From: Anoplolepis gracilipes
Taxonomy: Eukaryota > Arthropoda > Insecta > Hymenoptera > Formicidae
Length of the DNA stretch: 64,000 bases
Reading direction: 5' to 3'
NCBI RefSeq assembly: GCF_047496725.1
Contig: NC_132980.1
Coordinates: 1,369,001-1,433,000 of the forward strand
Shown here: piece by piece, positions 62,901-64,000 of the stretch
Position numbering within the stretch: position 1 is the first letter of the stretch
How the letters are laid out: each line of letters opens with the position of its first letter
Made by a program: the position numbers and the translations under genes
Notes under the pieces: generated by a model
The model's database searches: none
What the model saw: the letters and a program-made list of their open reading frames with translations, nothing else
What the model was told of the DNA's origin: nothing

Positions 62901-64000
62901 TTAGCCGGGCGCAGAAAGGATTCCTAAGGGACGAGGGGTGCTACGAGCATAACTTCGTCCTGCAGGAAATCCTGACTGATGCCCGGCGGACTCGGCGGCA
63001 GGCGGTCGTCGCATGGCTGGATCTTTCCAACGCGTTTGGCTCGATCCCGCATGCGACGATCCGCCGCGCGCTCATTCGCTCCGGCGTGCCGGGGGGCCTC
63101 GTCAATATATGGAACTCCATGTATGACGGGTGCTCCACGCGGGTGCGAACTGCCGAGGGCTACACCGCGCCTGTCCCGATTCGCTCGGGCGTGCGACAGG
63201 GGTGTCCGCTTAGCCCGGTAGTATTTGACCTCGCTATCGACTCGGTACTGCGCGCAGTCACCGATGTCGATGCGGGGTTCGATCTACTGGGCTATCGCTT
63301 TAACACCTTCGCGTACGCGGACGACATAGCCCTTGTCGCTGAAACGCCCGAGGGAATGCGGCGGCTTCTCGCCGTCGCGGAGCTCGAAGCATCGTCGGTG
63401 GGGTTGCGGTTCAACCCTGCGAAATGCGCCACCCTGCACATCGGTGCAGGAGTGGTCGGCAGGGTCCTACCGACGACCTTCGAGATCCAGGGGCAGCCCG
63501 TTCGTCACCTGGCAGACGGCGAGCCTTACTTTCATCTCGGAGTCCCGACCGGCTTCTCGGTCGACCAGACTCCATATGTCACCATCGGAGGCCTCCTGGG
63601 GGATCTTCGGGCGGTTGACCGCGCTCTCCTCGCCCCGTGGCAGAAAATAGAGACCTTGGCCACCAACATCCTGCTGCGCGTCGACTTTCTGCTACGGGGA
63701 GCCGCAGTGGAGAAACGCCCCCTCAAAACCGTAGATTTAGAGATCCGGCGGGCTGCCAAGGACTGGCTCAACCTCCCGCAGAGGGCCAGCGCGGAGGTGG
63801 TCTACCTCCCTCCCAAACGGGGGGGTTGTGGGCTACTTCCGATGTCTGACCTCGCGGACGTCCTGTCCGTCGCGCACGCCTTCCGTATGCTTACGGCTGG
63901 CGACGAGACGGTCAGGGGGCTCGCGTGGGCGTCTCTGCGGGGAGTTGTGGCCAGGCGTATTGGGGGCCCGCCATCGGGCGAAGATTTAGCTGCCTTCCTC
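59903..64000 (+). CDS. Retrotransposon polyprotein, N-terminal 1366 residues, unit 9 (runs off the window)
   Basis: The start is the conserved ATGTCACAGGACGCC. The frame is open for exactly 1366 codons to the last base of the window and should continue for about 350 more, judging from the other units. Zinc fingers, linker and the whole reverse transcriptase with FAYADD are present; the CCHC knuckle and endonuclease lie beyond the window. Changes not seen in other copies are PDGIGYKD (Ser to Gly in the first RT motif), LLGDLRAV (Glu to Gly) and NILLRVDF (Pro to Leu). The stretch VADGDAPGARD and the RVRTAEGY codon agree with type A/B and not with other type C units, suggesting small conversion tracts. 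Confidence 0.95.
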   Translation, partial: MSQDARVVVIEYPVPARVHCPRCWMTADGVAKSRGEFSDPPHLIKHQKKYHAGDTVTYKCSMCEYMGQGRYPLKSVKVHFEKSHGVPAAAGGNADGAHTGNTAGGPSSSGARPRAVCAAPPSTSAAGAPSRNRASSSRQPRLTFSASAPTPAQTTTGMSTRATPPATTTSAPTRRSPSYAAVTAAGPTTNPPSSSAAANTTRTTSTALTGRTAAITCTASAAPRAAAAGTIKAHPQPQGGSTTQRGAANRKRPSPASREARIPTPTSSGGGPATTRRPSVTPPTTTSTTGSSRSRRSQSVPLEKSGATRPTRVPPRRSPGAAADFSPSFGGGGGTRRRTPEKTPPTIIQAGPTTRSRTRASSVSVEKTARETRSLARSSARAAPRAPPGRTTSTRRNPEARPATTISAGTAVRNLSAALSTSRSTGRAQGPARTSPLQRGTPPSQRSPAASPTICVCGAGSPQPPPTSEMPATSMPATLSTNTVTTTTCGSPVMSTGYTAGRRSTPLRPSPLPTILEVSPCEVDVRMRRDMRTPDEVHRGASPRTSGEEGDPERWRTSLGRRAGRRRSDDSVQSVSPAAAGPRQSPVSPITPANISDRDTLNLIRPCSVVLERTSVRSVERVPAGLAAIVASRRINAGGAPGQRRAEEEAAGHPSGSASVRGVMGRRRGATVAGGAGANGMTPPSRALNGGGEHRRGPRRALGPAGQRPADLPTPAAAARQYRRARLVVRDVLMRRAGGVASLADLEEYAASVADFLGGGAAGVADGDAPGARDRPVRSREARGRRGGGAAPARDDARNQRGPAPAGPSQSGEGRGDWVREATRLQALYRVNRRRAVREVLQGPAEFCQVPKERVQAYFEDLYRGGDPMGSVDDEVVERADPLAVEEAARLLDPFAERIVDRRLRRMNNSAPGPDGIGYKDLRESDPGARLLTALFNICQRLEAVPASWKTSNTVLVYKKGNREMLENWRPLALGDTVPKLYAALVADRLTDWAVSNNKLSRAQKGFLRDEGCYEHNFVLQEILTDARRTRRQAVVAWLDLSNAFGSIPHATIRRALIRSGVPGGLVNIWNSMYDGCSTRVRTAEGYTAPVPIRSGVRQGCPLSPVVFDLAIDSVLRAVTDVDAGFDLLGYRFNTFAYADDIALVAETPEGMRRLLAVAELEASSVGLRFNPAKCATLHIGAGVVGRVLPTTFEIQGQPVRHLADGEPYFHLGVPTGFSVDQTPYVTIGGLLGDLRAVDRALLAPWQKIETLATNILLRVDFLLRGAAVEKRPLKTVDLEIRRAAKDWLNLPQRASAEVVYLPPKRGGCGLLPMSDLADVLSVAHAFRMLTAGDETVRGLAWASLRGVVARRIGGPPSGEDLAAFL

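Larger units (their letters stand above)
57907..64000 (+). mobile_element. Unit 9: U2-targeted non-LTR retrotransposon, type C, cut by window end
   Basis: The leader and the first 1366 codons are present. The leader has private small tandem duplications, and the ORF has patches of A-like sequence, so it is the most distinct of the C-type units. Confidence 0.93.

Noticed and set aside
1..64000. Telomeric retrotransposon array (TRAS/SART-like)
   Set aside because: No TTAGG repeats lie between units, and the endonuclease is restriction-like, not APE-type.
1..64000. CRISPR array or bacterial operons
   Set aside because: Repeats are kilobase-scale retrotransposon units. There are no short direct repeats with unique spacers and no bacterial gene organisation.

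Overview
This is eukaryotic, non-coding-rich repeat DNA: a single head-to-tail array of one long non-LTR retrotransposon, with no other host gene in view. Nine units lie on the + strand: the 3' end of one, seven complete copies, and a ninth cut by the window end. Each complete unit is an AT-rich leader of 1.9-2.15 kb, one GC-rich ORF of 1713 or 1717 codons, and a 0.62-0.73 kb 3' UTR. The ORF encodes N-terminal C2H2 zinc fingers, a long Thr/Pro/Ser/Arg-rich linker, a reverse transcriptase with a YADD centre, a C-terminal CCHC knuckle and an R2/NeSL-type restriction-like endonuclease (PD-x14-D). All ORFs are open.

Between every two units sits the same 147-bp segment, which I recognise as U2 small nuclear RNA lacking about its first 36 nt. 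It holds stems IIa/IIb, the Sm site, stem III and stem IV. The 5' part of U2 (stem I, complete branchpoint recognition sequence) was not found anywhere in the window. The element is therefore a U2-snRNA-targeted, RLE-encoding retrotransposon, best matched to the Utopia lineage, which is known from wasps among others. The host is probably an arthropod and possibly hymenopteran; that is inference.

Layout: unit 1 (1-2010, partial), unit 2 (2158-10082), unit 3 (10230-17996), unit 4 (18144-25910), unit 5 (26058-33974), unit 6 (34122-41881), unit 7 (42029-49837), unit 8 (49985-57759), unit 9 (57907-64000, partial). U2 fragments fill the gaps. Leaders and ORFs sort into types A (units 2, 5), B (units 3, 4) and C (units 6-9). 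Units 3 and 4 appear to be an exact 7914-bp-offset duplication that includes a 110-bp MITE-like insertion.

The main idea to test is that the array builds itself. If the enzyme nicks U2 near nt 36/37 on one strand and beyond the U2 3' end on the other, each insertion duplicates the 3' three-quarters of U2 and recreates the target. Elements could then stack in tandem while one complete U2 gene survives upstream of the array. Unequal exchange and gene conversion have clearly also acted.
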